DNA of 51,599 nucleotides from Bryobacteraceae bacterium (GCA_030041985.1 JASIAM010000277.1:1-51599); one strand, 5' to 3'; shown: positions 43,011-51,599, counted from the first letter of the stretch. Program-made: numbers and translations. The notes: generated by a model from the sequence alone, not told the origin.

Positions 43011-43871
43011 TCACTTGGCTTCTTTCTGCTTCTCCAACTGCATGGCCTTTTGGATGTGCTCGTTATCGGGATTATTTTCGATGCACTCGTACTCCTCGAC
43101 ATGCACATCGATGGGACGGCGCAGAACCGAATTGGTAACCCACGGCTTGGTGAGCGAGCCTGGATCCTCTACCGTGGCCTCGTAGAGAAGGGTGTCGTAG
43201 TTAATGGGCTTATAGCGTTCCACGACGTGCAATTTTTCGGTGTGGATGGTGCCCAGCCCGCTCAGCCATGTCTTATCGTTGAAACCGGTCACATCGACCA
43301 CGAGTGTGTCGCCATCCCAACGGCCCACGGAGTCACCCATCCAGGCGGGCGTGAGATCGTCGGAATGCTCCAGTTTGTCATTGAGCGGAATCCGCCGCCA
43401 CGCGCGGAACGATTCGTAGAGGATCACGACTTCTTTGGGCGTTTGCACAATTTCAAGCGGCATGGGCATACCAGTGATGCGCGGAACGCCGGGGAGGAAG
43501 CACTTGGAGGTAGGGTCGTCGAGCACGGTAAAGGTTTTGCGCTTGGCCTCCGCCCATTCCTGGTACGGAATCGGCTGGCGGGCCGGGGGACGTATGGGCG
43601 AGGAGGGCAAAGGATGCAGCGGCGGCGCGCCGGGTTCACCATTGATGCTGACGCCGCCGGCTTGCCAGGTGCCGGTCAAGTCAGGTTTGCCATCGGCCGT
43701 CCGCGGCATGGGGTTGGGATTCGGCGGCAACTTGCTGGCTGCGGCGCCGGCCCGTCCCTGCTGAGCAGCCGCGGGAACGGAAGCCATCGCCAGAATAGTA
43801 GCGCTCGCCAGCAAAGCCGCAGCACCGTTTCTCTTCCAATTAATCATCGAACCTGCTACCGAAATTCTCAT
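43011..43871 (-). CDS. Exported PDLxGxW-type protein, paralog of the gene at 293
   Basis: 286 residues from ATG 43871 (GAGAGG eight bases upstream; a TTG two codons earlier is less likely). A signal peptide ends PAAAQQ; a short Arg/Ala linker precedes GKPDLTGTWQAGGVS. Motifs shared with the 293-1144 product include CFLPGVPR, EIVQTPKEVVILYE, AWMGDSVGRWDGDTLVVDV and GSLTKPWV. It closes a four-gene set with VOC, MetE-like and DUF6152-like genes, matching the other cluster at 8961-11468. Location periplasmic or secreted; function unknown. Confidence 0.78.
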   Translation of the reverse strand: MRISVAGSMINWKRNGAAALLASATILAMASVPAAAQQGRAGAAASKLPPNPNPMPRTADGKPDLTGTWQAGGVSINGEPGAPPLHPLPSSPIRPPARQPIPYQEWAEAKRKTFTVLDDPTSKCFLPGVPRITGMPMPLEIVQTPKEVVILYESFRAWRRIPLNDKLEHSDDLTPAWMGDSVGRWDGDTLVVDVTGFNDKTWLSGLGTIHTEKLHVVERYKPINYDTLLYEATVEDPGSLTKPWVTNSVLRRPIDVHVEEYECIENNPDNEHIQKAMQLEKQKEAK

Positions 43872-43898
43872 CGCCAAACCTCTCTGCTTCCCGCTCGC

Positions 43899-44288
43899 TC
43901 ACTGGCCGGCGGGACCGGCAAACTTTTGGGTGCCATCGGCGAAGGTGATTTGCCGTCCCGCGCCGGTGAAGCTTGCGTCCTTGGCTTTATAGGCTGTGAT
44001 CGTGATCTCGTCGCCAATCTTCAGAAGGTCCCGGGAAAAGCCGGTGCGTTTCAGTGTATTGGGTGGATATCCTTCCAGCGACCAGGTGGTCACATGGCCA
44101 TCGGCATCTTTGACATCAACGTAAATATAGATATGCGGATTGGTCCATTCCACCTTGCTGATCACGCCTTTCAAGGTGATTTCCTGCTTGCTATCGTACT
44201 CAGCAGCGAAAGAATGGTGTGCCCAGACAGGCGCAACGGTGACGAACATGCTCGAAAGCGCCCAAAGTGCGAGGAATCGGGGTCTCAT
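43899..44288 (-). CDS. Exported DUF6152-like protein, paralog B
   Basis: 129 residues from ATG 44288 (GGAG eight bases upstream); the frame runs open to 44402, but the extra N-terminus does not look like coding sequence. Signal peptide ends APVWA and the mature chain would start HHSFAAEYDS. Then come EITLKGVISKVEWTNPHIYI, WSLEGYPPNTLKRTGFSRD and LKIGDEITITAYKAK. It has the same plan as paralog A at 11073, although the shared identity is modest and concentrated in HHS, NPH, WSLE, LK.GDE. Lies between the MetE-like and PDLxGxW genes. Confidence 0.78.
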   Translation of the reverse strand: MRPRFLALWALSSMFVTVAPVWAHHSFAAEYDSKQEITLKGVISKVEWTNPHIYIYVDVKDADGHVTTWSLEGYPPNTLKRTGFSRDLLKIGDEITITAYKAKDASFTGAGRQITFADGTQKFAGPAGQ

Positions 44289-44361
44289 CCGGTGAACTCC
44301 AAGAGGTGAAATGACGCCTAAACAGCGTCGCCGGTATAATATCGCGCTGCTATTTGGGAAG

Positions 44362-45558
44362 TCAAACTGCCGGAGACACGGAAGACGCGGAAACCGCGCC
44401 ACGGCCCCACAAGCGCCCCGAAGCGATATGGGCGCCTTCGCCGAGCGATTTGAGTTTCAGCCAGACGGCCGGCTCGATCACCCACTCCCGGTTGGTGAAG
44501 GTTCCGAAACCGCAATCGGCGCCGCCGATGACGCGCTCGCGATCGCCCACCGCGGCCACCGCCTGCTCGATGCGCCGCGCCACCACTTCAGGATGCTCCA
44601 CGATGTTGGTGGTGGTATCGATCACACCCGGGATCAACACCTTATCGTGCGGCAAGGGCAAGCGCCGGAAGACCTCGATTTCGTGCTGGTGCCGCGGGTT
44701 CGCCATCTCGATGCTCATCGCGCCCACCTTGGCCTGATAGAGTACCGGCAGGATCAGTTGCAGGGGCACGTCGAAGACATGCGGGCCATCCCAATTGCCC
44801 CAGCAGCAGTGCAGCCGCACGCGCTCCGGCGGAATCCCGGAAATCGCCTGGTTAATGGCCTCCACATGCCGCTCGCAGGCCTTTACGAACTCACCATCAG
44901 AGAGGTCGCGGTAAAACATCGCGCGGTCCATGGCGAGATCGGGGGCGTCGATTTGCAGCAGCAATCCCGCACGGTGGATCGCCAGGTACTCGTGGTGCAT
45001 TTCGCGGGCCAGCGCGGTGAGATAAGCATCGTGCGAATCGTACCAAGCGTTGAGCATGGTGGTTGAGATGATGCCCGGAGAAGGCGCGGTCATAAAGCAG
45101 CCGGTGAACGTGCCCACGGACCTGGCTGCTGTTTTGAGGCGCTCGATTTCGCGCTCTAACGGCGCGGTATCGAGATAGCGGACTTCCGCCTGGGCCTCCG
45201 GGGCATTCTGCATGCGGCTGCGCTTCGGGAATCGCAGCTTGAGGACTTCCACCAATTCCGGAAAGCTTTCGTAATCCCGCCCGCGGCGCCGCTTGGATTG
45301 CCCCGCAAACCCTGACATGCGCTGTGGCACGTAAGTCTGAAAACCGACCCGCTGCTGCTCCCCGTCATTGGCGATATCGATGCCGGCTTCCGCCTGTTTT
45401 TCGATAACGTGTTCGACGGCGCGATCCATTTCGCGAGCGAGTTGCCCGGGATCAATCGCGGCCCCCTCCTCACGCGCAATGAGCAGCTCCGACAATGTTT
45501 CGTTGCGCGGCAAGCTGCCAACGTGCGTGGTGAGAATACGATCACGACTGAGGATCAT
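44362..45558 (-). CDS. MetE-like zinc methyltransferase (core domain only), paralog B
   Basis: 398 residues. ILTTHVGSLPRN opens it as in paralog A. Zinc ligands: His and Cys in RLHCCWGNWDG, Glu in SIEMANPRHQHE, Cys in GADCGFGTF. VLIPGVIDTTTNIVEHPEVVARRI mirrors paralog A closely (VLIPGVITHASNIVEHPE). An insert with FPKRSRMQN and TAARSVGTFTG differs from paralog A, and the substrate pocket residues are probably not the same. The C-terminus carries a short Ser/Ala tail. It is the second gene of a four-gene minus-strand set. Enzyme class is secure; methyl or alkyl donor and acceptor are unknown. Confidence 0.85.
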   Translation of the reverse strand: MILSRDRILTTHVGSLPRNETLSELLIAREEGAAIDPGQLAREMDRAVEHVIEKQAEAGIDIANDGEQQRVGFQTYVPQRMSGFAGQSKRRRGRDYESFPELVEVLKLRFPKRSRMQNAPEAQAEVRYLDTAPLEREIERLKTAARSVGTFTGCFMTAPSPGIISTTMLNAWYDSHDAYLTALAREMHHEYLAIHRAGLLLQIDAPDLAMDRAMFYRDLSDGEFVKACERHVEAINQAISGIPPERVRLHCCWGNWDGPHVFDVPLQLILPVLYQAKVGAMSIEMANPRHQHEIEVFRRLPLPHDKVLIPGVIDTTTNIVEHPEVVARRIEQAVAAVGDRERVIGGADCGFGTFTNREWVIEPAVWLKLKSLGEGAHIASGRLWGRGAVSASSVSPAV

Positions 45559-45624
45559 TATGGTCCCCCCGGGCGATATTATCGGTGCAGTACCAGTATA
45601 GGTCGCGCCGTGAAGGGGTGGCGA

Positions 45625-46491
45625 TCAAGCGTTCGTTCTGGGGGCAGTAAACTCCATGAGCAGGCCGTTTGGATCGGCGAAACGCAGGAGGTTTTCGTCA
45701 CTTGAAGGAGCTGGCTCCGCTCCCAACTTTTTCAGCTTTTCGGTGGCCGCGCGGCGGTCGAATCCGGATACCCGGAAGCACACGTGATGGACGCCCGGCA
45801 TTTTTCCGGGAGCAACTGTCTCCAAGCCGAGCCTGGTTTGGGCGGCGGCAAACCACACCCGTTGCGGCTTGCGGGTTTTCAAAACTTCCATGCCGAAGAA
45901 TTTGCGGTAATACGCGGCCGATTTTTCGAGATCGGATACGGCCAACATGATGTGGTCGAAGCCGATCGCCTGGACGGCGGGATCATCCTGCGAGATGCGG
46001 GACGAAGGGATGATGGTGCGGGCCAATCCACCGGGCACTCCCAATAGTTGCAGGCGGATCGCGTCGGGATCAGCGGCCATTCCGAGCGCGCCGCGCCCGG
46101 TTACCGGGATGCCTGCTTCGTCCAAAGCTTTGCGCATTTCCTGCGGCTGGTAATCTTCCACCAGCGCGCAGAAGTGGTCAATGTGGGGCGGCATATTGGT
46201 GGCCGCGCCGCCACCAAACGCTATATAAGAGATGCCGGTGCGCACGTAAAAGCGGGGCGGCGGATCGCGCTCCTGGAAGAGTTGGGGGTCGAAGATGCGG
46301 CCGTAGAACTTGGCAGAGGCCTCCGGGTCGGGAACAGTCATACCGATATGCTCGAGGCCGCTGGTGCGCAGGGGCAGAGTGGCGGCTAAGGCAGTGCCGC
46401 GGGCCAACAGAGCGGCACTCGAAGCGCCGGCCAGTTGCAGAAAATGGCGGCGGGTGGGTGAAGGATCCGGCTGGGAAGATGGTGGAATCAT
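45625..46491 (-). CDS. Exported (Tat-type signal) two-domain VOC/glyoxalase protein
   Basis: 288 residues from ATG 46491 (the frame starts at 46536 but the shorter form gives a clean signal). TRRHFLQLAGASSAALLARG is a twin-arginine-type signal, so a folded, perhaps metal-loaded protein may be exported. Two VOC modules follow: LEHIGMTVPDPEASAKFYGRI and FDHIMLAVSDLEKSAAYYRKF, with metal-ligand-like His in each, plus HHVCFRV and LLRFADPNGLLMEF at the end. Family members are dioxygenases, epimerases or lyases. It lies 66 bases upstream of the MetE-like paralog B on the same strand. Confidence 0.82.
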   Translation of the reverse strand: MIPPSSQPDPSPTRRHFLQLAGASSAALLARGTALAATLPLRTSGLEHIGMTVPDPEASAKFYGRIFDPQLFQERDPPPRFYVRTGISYIAFGGGAATNMPPHIDHFCALVEDYQPQEMRKALDEAGIPVTGRGALGMAADPDAIRLQLLGVPGGLARTIIPSSRISQDDPAVQAIGFDHIMLAVSDLEKSAAYYRKFFGMEVLKTRKPQRVWFAAAQTRLGLETVAPGKMPGVHHVCFRVSGFDRRAATEKLKKLGAEPAPSSDENLLRFADPNGLLMEFTAPRTNA

Positions 46492-46629
46492 AAAGCAGGT
46501 CCTGACAATCGGCAATGTGCCCCACGATGGTATCATTCCCTCAGCCAGGCATGGGACGAAGAACGGGGCCGCGGCCAGGAGCCAGGGGCCGGGGAATGGC
46601 AGGCGCGCTCATACGGTGACTGACGGCAC

Positions 46630-47145
46630 ATGGGACTAGCGCCGCGGGAAGAACTGCTGGAGAAGCTGCGTGAAAGGATTGTGCGCTTCGCGGCATCTCG
46701 ATTGGAGAGGGACGCCGCCGAGGATTTGGCACAGGAGGTGTTGATGCTCCTCCATGAAAAATACAGCCACCTAGAGCGCCTCGAAGACCTCCTGCCGCTA
46801 TCGCTGCGCATTGTGCGGTTCAAGATGTTTGCGGTGCGCCGCAAGGCTGCGCGCCGCGGAGAGTACTCTCAGGTTTCGATTGAAGATATTCCACTGCCCG
46901 ATCCGGACTGGACTCCTTTGGACTATGTGGAGCATCAGGAACTGGTAGAGCGGCTGGCGCGCGCCATGGGCCAATTGGGAGAACGCTGCCGCCGCCTGAT
47001 GCGGCTCAAACTGGAGGGCAGAACGTTTGCGGAGATTCAGAAGATCATGGGGGCAGGGACGATCAACACGATCTATACATGGGATCATCGCTGCCGCCAG
47101 CGCCTGCTCGAGCTGATGGGCGGGGATTGGAGACGCCCGCAATGA
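46630..47145 (+). CDS. ECF-like RNA polymerase sigma factor
   Basis: 171 residues. Region 2 is seen as ERDAAEDLAQEVLMLLHEKYSHLER, with SLRIVRFKMFAVRRKAARRG after it; region 4 as ERLARAMGQLGERCRRLMRLKLEGRTFAEIQKIMG and a helix NTIYTWDHRCRQRLLELM. The stop overlaps the ATG of the next gene (ATGA at 47142-47145), so the sigma factor and its likely anti-sigma partner are coupled. Confidence 0.88.
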   Translation: MGLAPREELLEKLRERIVRFAASRLERDAAEDLAQEVLMLLHEKYSHLERLEDLLPLSLRIVRFKMFAVRRKAARRGEYSQVSIEDIPLPDPDWTPLDYVEHQELVERLARAMGQLGERCRRLMRLKLEGRTFAEIQKIMGAGTINTIYTWDHRCRQRLLELMGGDWRRPQ

Positions 47146-48200
47146 AAGGGGACGAGATCCGGAAATTGCTGGGCGGATACGCCACCGGAACGCTGACGCC
47201 GGAGGAGCGGGCGGCGCTGTTTGCGGCGGCGCTGGAAGATCAGCAGGTGTTCGAAGCGTTGCTGGAGGAAGAGCCTCTGCGGGAAGCACTGGAAGATCCA
47301 GGCGCGCGGGCCCGTTTACTGGCCGCTTTGGAGGACCCTGCGGACAAACCGGCAGCGCCGCAGGCTTGGTATTACCGCGATGTGCACCCGGGCATTATCG
47401 CGGGAGCGGCGGCGGCAGTGATCCTCATTACGCTCGTGGTTACGTACCGGCCGGTAAGAACGGCTCCGCCGGTCAATGTAGTAGCGCAAACGGAGCTGCC
47501 GCAGCCATGGAAATCGGTTTTGCCCGGCGAACTGCCGCCGCTGGCTCCGTTCGGCGCAAGGGCCGTGCCCAAACTGCCGGATGCGCCGAAGCTACCGGTG
47601 CCCGGCGGAGCAGGCACGCCGCAGGAGGTGCGGGACACGATTGACAAGCTGGTGGCGCAAAACTCCGCCGATGGGCCGGGGCCGGTGGTGGCGGGACCAG
47701 CGGGCGCGGTGGAGATGGCGCGCGCGGCGGTTCGCCCGGGAGCTTTGCCGTTTGCGCCAAGCCTGCCGGTGTCTGCGCCCCCTGCTCCGCCAGCGCTACG
47801 CTATACCATTCTGCGGAAATTGCCCAGCGGCGAAATGGCGTCCGTCGATTCGCGGCAGCCGCTAGGTCCCAGCGATGAGACCGTGATCCGCTTCGAGGCG
47901 GTGGAGGCGGGCTATTTGTACGTGCTTGAGCGCTCGGCGGACGGACTGCGGCGGATCGCGACTGAACAGGTGGAACCTTCAGTAGCCTACACGGTTCCGC
48001 GAGAGGGCACGTTTCACAATGAAGGAAACGGACCGCGGGAATTTCAGGTGATGTTTTCGCGCGAGCCGCAGAACGTGCCGGACCGCGTCTTGGGGGTAGT
48101 GGCGATCGCCGGGCAACCGGCGCCTGCGCGGCCGGTTTCCGGCTCGCCACCAGCCGTGCCCACGTTGCTGTTCATCACGCTGCGATACCCGGCGCGGTAA
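47142..48200 (+). CDS. Putative anti-sigma factor with one helix and DUF4384-like domain
   Basis: 352 residues from ATG 47142. EIRKLLGGYATGTLTPEERAALFAAAL is the usual opening of zinc-less anti-sigma-type regions; a single helix (IIAGAAAAVILITLVV, about residues 87-103) puts the rest in the periplasm. A Pro/Ala-rich stretch leads to a C-terminal beta domain (ETVIRFEAVEAGYLYVLERS, FQVMFSREPQNVPDRVLG) that resembles DUF4384. Anti-sigma role is inferred from overlap with the sigma gene. Confidence 0.72.
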   Translation: MKGDEIRKLLGGYATGTLTPEERAALFAAALEDQQVFEALLEEEPLREALEDPGARARLLAALEDPADKPAAPQAWYYRDVHPGIIAGAAAAVILITLVVTYRPVRTAPPVNVVAQTELPQPWKSVLPGELPPLAPFGARAVPKLPDAPKLPVPGGAGTPQEVRDTIDKLVAQNSADGPGPVVAGPAGAVEMARAAVRPGALPFAPSLPVSAPPAPPALRYTILRKLPSGEMASVDSRQPLGPSDETVIRFEAVEAGYLYVLERSADGLRRIATEQVEPSVAYTVPREGTFHNEGNGPREFQVMFSREPQNVPDRVLGVVAIAGQPAPARPVSGSPPAVPTLLFITLRYPAR

Positions 48201-48270
48201 GATGCCGCAGCAACTTCTTTTGGCGGCGTGCAAACAGGCGCACCTCGAACGGCACGCGAAGGCGCCCCAC

Positions 48271-49719
48271 TCAGGCGCTGCCGGCTGCGGGGAAATATAA
48301 GATGAAGGTGGAACCGCGGCCGGGTGCGCTGATCACTTCGAGCGCGCCGCCATGCCCTCGAACGATTCCGACCACCGCGGAAAGCCCCAGTCCTCTACCG
48401 AGGAATTTAGTGGTGAAGAATGGATCGAAGATGCGGGCCTGGGTGGCGGCATCCATACCACAGCCTGTGTCTTGGACTTTGACCGTCACCGAGCGCCCTG
48501 GCGAAATGGGGAAGTCGCTCAGGCGCAGGGCACGATAGGATTCATCGAGATCCAAAATGCCGGTTGTGACGAAGACCGTTCCCGACTCGACGCCAATAGC
48601 TTCGGCAGCATTGATCACCAGGTTGGCGACCACCTGCTGCATCTGCGCCAGATCGGCCTGAACGGGCGGAACCGGCGGCAAGACAAACTCGAGGTAGACA
48701 TTCTTGGGGATAGCCGCCTGGAGCAGTTCCGCCTGCTCCTGAATGATGGCCGAGAGATTTACGAGACTGATGACGAACCGGCCCTTGCCGGCATAGGCGA
48801 GCAGTTCGCGGGTTAAGTAGGCCATTCGCTCGGCGGAGCGGAGCAGTTGCTGGAGCAAGGGGCGTTCGGAATGGCCGGGGCCCAGGTGGTCGAGGGCAAG
48901 AGAAGCATTGCCGATCACGCCCACCAAAAGGTTATTGAAATCGTGTGCGATGCCGCCCGCCATCAGGCCCAGGCTTTCTATTCTGGCGGTTTCGCGCAAT
49001 TGCTCCTCAAGGCGTTTGCGCTCGGTGATGTCGCGCGCGATTTCGAGAAAGCCGGGCGAGCCATTTCCGGCGCCTTGCGGGCCTGGCTCCACACCTTGCT
49101 TGAGGGCCCAACGGCTGGACACGACGATCTTGACGCCATCTTTGCGGGTCTGGATGAGTTCGCCCTGCCATGCGCCCTTTTGGAGCAAGGCGCTGCGAAT
49201 CTCCGGAAATGAGGGGCCGGACTCGGTGCGGAACAGATCATGGGGGGACCTTCCGAGCGCCTCGGCGGCACTCCAGCCGTACATGGACTCTGCTCCCTTG
49301 TTCCAGAAGTCGATAGCGCCCCGGACGTCCAGGGAAATGATGGCGTCCTGGGCGAGATCGAGCAGGTCGCCGCGCTTAGCGGTTTCGGCCCTGGCTTTGG
49401 CCAGGTGGTCGATTTGTGCTTCCAGACGGGAGCGGGCGCTGCGCAGCCTGTCGAAGAGCACGATCAAGACGCTGCTGATGAGGAGGTAAAAGAATAGCCC
49501 GACGATGTCTCCGCCGGTGAATATAGAACGCGAGCCCGGACCAGTGAGAAAATGCCGGGCGATGATGGCGCCGAGGACGACCGAGGTCAGGCCTGGGCCC
49601 AACCCGGCCCACCAGCCGCAAATCAGTGCTGCGACGAAGAACGTGCCGTAGGGGAAATTGATACCGGCTAAGGGGTTGAGAGCTGCACCGGAAGCGTAGG
49701 CGAGTGCTACCGCGCCCAC
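48271..49719 (-). CDS. Orphan PAS-domain sensor histidine kinase
   Basis: 482 residues from GTG 49719. The frame is open upstream for 18 codons, but those contain no normal start codon. The N-terminus has about three to four helices of a DUF4118-like module (FPYGTFFVAALICGWWAGLGP..). A PAS domain follows (LDLAQDAIISLDVRGAIDFWNKGAESMYGWSAAEALG). HisKA has phosphoacceptor His259 in AGGIAHDFNNLLVGVIGN, then an ATPase domain with NLVINAAEA (N box) and DTGCGMDAATQARIFDPFFTTK (G1/F boxes) and GLGLSAVVGIV. No response regulator is adjacent. Confidence 0.88.
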   Translation of the reverse strand: MGAVALAYASGAALNPLAGINFPYGTFFVAALICGWWAGLGPGLTSVVLGAIIARHFLTGPGSRSIFTGGDIVGLFFYLLISSVLIVLFDRLRSARSRLEAQIDHLAKARAETAKRGDLLDLAQDAIISLDVRGAIDFWNKGAESMYGWSAAEALGRSPHDLFRTESGPSFPEIRSALLQKGAWQGELIQTRKDGVKIVVSSRWALKQGVEPGPQGAGNGSPGFLEIARDITERKRLEEQLRETARIESLGLMAGGIAHDFNNLLVGVIGNASLALDHLGPGHSERPLLQQLLRSAERMAYLTRELLAYAGKGRFVISLVNLSAIIQEQAELLQAAIPKNVYLEFVLPPVPPVQADLAQMQQVVANLVINAAEAIGVESGTVFVTTGILDLDESYRALRLSDFPISPGRSVTVKVQDTGCGMDAATQARIFDPFFTTKFLGRGLGLSAVVGIVRGHGGALEVISAPGRGSTFILYFPAAGSA

Positions 49720-49834
49720 CGCAGCGCCATACCTGATAAGGACCGATCTGCTGAGAAGGGAGGTGAGAATGGCTTATTTTCGCACGCCCGGGCGGGTTCC
49801 GCAGCAATGCCACCGGCCCGCCCCGGATGAAGCC

Positions 49835-50953
49835 TTACGCCAACGAAACCACGCTAGCGCTTACGGGTTTATCGCCTACCGGAAGCATGGCAAACAGTGG
49901 TGCAGACTTGTAGCGGCGCGTAGCCAGCGAGGCGATGCGGATCACGGCGAGATCGCCCGATTTTTCGTTGAGCACGAGGGCGTACTGGCGGTCAGGCGTG
50001 ATGAGAATGTGGCGCGGCTCGCGGCCCACAGCCACCACCGCAGCCAGCCGGCGAGTTTCGATATCCAGGGCGGTGACCGTTCCGGTTTCCGGATTGGTGA
50101 CCAGGAGGTATGGCCCCGTGACGGCCATGGCCGCCGGCGCGCGGCCAGCCAGAATGGTCTCGCCGATTTCGGTTTGATAGGGGTAGACGATCACCACGGC
50201 ATCCATGCCCGGACCAGAGACAAAGAGCTGTCCGCCATCCGCGGTGGAACAAAAGTGGTGGGGTTCAATGGGTAGAGGCAAGCGGACAAGGAGCGCCGCG
50301 GTGGCGGTATCGATGATGGACAGGCTGCGGTCCGCCCAGCTTCCCGCGATGACCTGTGCACCATTTTGCTGAAAGCGGACCACGGCGGTATCCCGGGAGA
50401 GAGCGGCGGTGCGCTCAATGGCGCTGCCATCCAGCCGCGCAAACATAAGGGCGGCGGCGGCGCGCGAGACAATCGCCGCGTGGTTGCCGCTCACATCGAA
50501 ATCATCCGGTGTGAGCGGCAAATGGATACGGCGCCGGGGCTGGAGCGAATCGAGAGGGAGTTCGACCAGGGCGGCGGGGGAGCGTGCCAGCAGCCAGAGC
50601 GCGGCGTTTGCACCGGTTCCGCCCGCCAGAACCATGCTGACAGACTGGGCGGCAACTCGCACGCGGCGGATTACGCGGCGCGAAGCCGCATCGATTTCGT
50701 ACACCGTGCCGGTGTCGGCCGACAACACCAACACTCGCGGAAGCCGCGGATGCGGAAGGATAGCGGAAGGCGCGGCGTCCAGGCGGACCGGCCGGGCGGT
50801 GCGAAAGGTCAGCAGATCGATTACGCCCAACGAGTGGGATTGCTGGGCGGCCACAAAGCAGTACCCTGGATACCCGGTGGCTCTGCGGCGCCGGCAACCC
50901 GGCAGGAGGACCGGAGCTAAAAGCAGGGCGCGGCGGGAGAGATGGAACGGCAC
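49835..50953 (-). CDS. Lipoprotein with a YncE-like beta-propeller
   Basis: 372 residues. The N-terminus SRRALLLAPVLLPGC combines a twin-arginine-like pair with a lipobox (Cys20), so it is a lipoprotein. The rest is seven or so short repeats with HSLGVIDLLT, GTVYEIDAASRRVIR, RSLSIIDTATAALLVRLPLP, GTVTALDIETRRLAAVV and PRHILITPDRQYALVLNEKSGDLAVI, typical of cytochrome-d1-like/YncE propellers. No haem ligand stands out. Function not assigned. It ends 115 bases past the histidine kinase start on the same strand. Confidence 0.8.
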   Translation of the reverse strand: MPFHLSRRALLLAPVLLPGCRRRRATGYPGYCFVAAQQSHSLGVIDLLTFRTARPVRLDAAPSAILPHPRLPRVLVLSADTGTVYEIDAASRRVIRRVRVAAQSVSMVLAGGTGANAALWLLARSPAALVELPLDSLQPRRRIHLPLTPDDFDVSGNHAAIVSRAAAALMFARLDGSAIERTAALSRDTAVVRFQQNGAQVIAGSWADRSLSIIDTATAALLVRLPLPIEPHHFCSTADGGQLFVSGPGMDAVVIVYPYQTEIGETILAGRAPAAMAVTGPYLLVTNPETGTVTALDIETRRLAAVVAVGREPRHILITPDRQYALVLNEKSGDLAVIRIASLATRRYKSAPLFAMLPVGDKPVSASVVSLA

Positions 50954-51038
50954 TACTGCCCATTGTAGCTGTGCAAAGGAGAGTATCTGAAGCCGGCTCT
51001 ACGTCGTCACCAATAACCACAACCTTGGAAAGGCCGCG

Positions 51039-51215
51039 ATGAACGGGCTGAAGGTGGCGGCGCTTCTGACCGGCCGGCCGATCCGTCCACCGCCCGAGCT
51101 GGTGGCGCGGTATCCCGAGTTGCGCGAAACCCGAGTTGCGCGAAATAAGCTGAGAGCGGGCTGCTTGCGGCTGGACTGCTCCTTTACCTTCTTCCAGCTA
51201 CAATGGGGAATTCTC
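51039..51215 (+). other. Short ORF with 16-bp tandem duplication, possible truncated gene
   Basis: ATG 51039 opens a frame (MNGLKVAALLTGRPIRPPPE, then LVARYPELRE) that looks like the N-terminus of a real protein rather than noise. A perfect 16-base duplication CCCGAGTTGCGCGAAA (51114-51129 and 51130-51145) then shifts the frame. As it stands the frame runs without a stop into the lipoprotein gene at 51216. With one copy only, it would stop shortly after ELRE-IS. Either way there is no full-length gene, so it is probably a remnant. The lipoprotein ATG at 51216 happens to be in the same frame. Confidence 0.35.
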
Positions 51216-51599
51216 ATGAAGTACTGTGTGTTCCCGCTCGTAGCGGCTCTGGGCACGGTTGCTCTGGTTTCCTGCAGGAGATCGGCCCCGCCCAACGTCG
51301 CCGCGGAAGTCAATAATCACCCGATTACTTACGCCGAACTGGAAAAGACCTATCAATCCCAGCCGCAAACCACCGAAGGTTCCAGCCAGGACCAGGTGCT
51401 TTCGGACAAACTGAATGTTTTAAGCAACCTGATCATTAGCGAGATTCTGCTGGAGCGCGCCGAGAAGCTCGGCCTGATGGCGGTTGATGCGGATGTCGAT
51501 GCCGAATTCAACAAGATGAAAGCGCCGTACACCAAGGAGGAGTTCGAGCGGCAATTGGCGGCGCGCAAGATGGACGTGGCCGATCTGAAATCGCAGCTC
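51216..51599 (+). CDS. SurA-like peptidyl-prolyl isomerase lipoprotein (3' end outside window)
   Basis: 128 codons are visible. MKYCVFPLVAALGTVALVSC is a lipoprotein signal with Cys20. Then VAAEVNNHPITYAELEKTYQ and LNVLSNLIISEILLERAEKLG match the SurA_N chaperone region, and FNKMKAPYTKEEFERQLAAR is the next conserved segment. The parvulin domain would lie to the right. It is the second SurA/PpiD-type gene of the window. Start ATG 51216 is chosen because it gives the signal; the frame is open further upstream. Confidence 0.85.
   Translation, partial: MKYCVFPLVAALGTVALVSCRRSAPPNVAAEVNNHPITYAELEKTYQSQPQTTEGSSQDQVLSDKLNVLSNLIISEILLERAEKLGLMAVDADVDAEFNKMKAPYTKEEFERQLAARKMDVADLKSQL

Noticed and set aside
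43050-44309. 419-residue plus-strand ORF
   Set aside because: Antisense to the PDLxGxW and DUF6152-like genes, both of which have signal peptides, ribosome sites and paralogs. The antisense frame is open only because of GC-biased codon use.

Overview
The window looks like a chromosomal segment of an Acidobacteriota bacterium close to Solibacter/Bryobacter. The taxonomic hints are a decayed member of the Solibacter-expanded TIGR03435 family (42668-42976), several exported DUF6152-like and 'PDLxGxW'-type proteins that are abundant in that lineage, ECF sigma/membrane-protein pairs, and a PP2C/Ser-Thr kinase pair. No tRNA, rRNA, CRISPR array, phage or intact insertion sequence was seen. The taxonomy is inferred from family content, not from a marker-gene comparison.

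Layout. 1-5128 (minus): an exported PDLxGxW protein flanked by copies of a TTGCATGCAA palindrome, a Ser/Thr kinase, a PP2C phosphatase and an APC-family permease. 5326-8964: a 59-aa two-helix membrane protein translationally coupled to an Amt-family transporter, a CusF-like lipoprotein, a thioredoxin-fold protein and an O-antigen-ligase-like membrane protein. 8961-16238 (minus): a compact seven-gene cluster reading aldehyde dehydrogenase, unknown protein, lactonase-like metallo-beta-lactamase (MBL), a two-domain exported protein with a degenerate MBL domain, a DUF6152-like protein, a second exported protein, and a MetE-like methyltransferase. 16424-23446 (plus): a consensus promoter, a glycine-riboswitch-like leader with an eroded second domain, then an operon for a MacB-type ABC exporter (ATPase and two permeases), a cupredoxin-like protein and an M20-family lipoprotein. 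23520-29747 (minus): an HExxH protein, an ECF sigma factor with its membrane partner, a coiled-coil protein, mfd and rfaE2.

29809-39482 is mostly housekeeping: thrS, tam, a PpiD-like foldase, DedA, a chemoreceptor, a TonB-C protein, an acyltransferase and serS. 39570-42548 has a small zinc-ribbon-like protein, a DUF2103-like protein, a cupin, a protease-like protein without its catalytic Glu, and an aromatic-acid-type MFS transporter. 43011-46491 (minus) is a second version of the methyltransferase module: VOC protein, MetE-like protein, DUF6152-like protein and PDLxGxW protein. 46630-51599 has an ECF sigma/anti-sigma-like pair, a histidine kinase, a beta-propeller lipoprotein, a short ORF with a 16-bp tandem duplication, and the start of a SurA-like lipoprotein.

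Two things stand out. First, a glycine-riboswitch-like leader sits in front of an ABC exporter/M20 operon rather than a glycine cleavage or glycine transport gene. Second, MetE-like + DUF6152 + exported PDLxGxW genes recur in the same order in two separate operons 34 kb apart. This suggests a conserved, functionally unassigned module that couples a zinc methyltransferase (or alkyltransferase) to secreted proteins.
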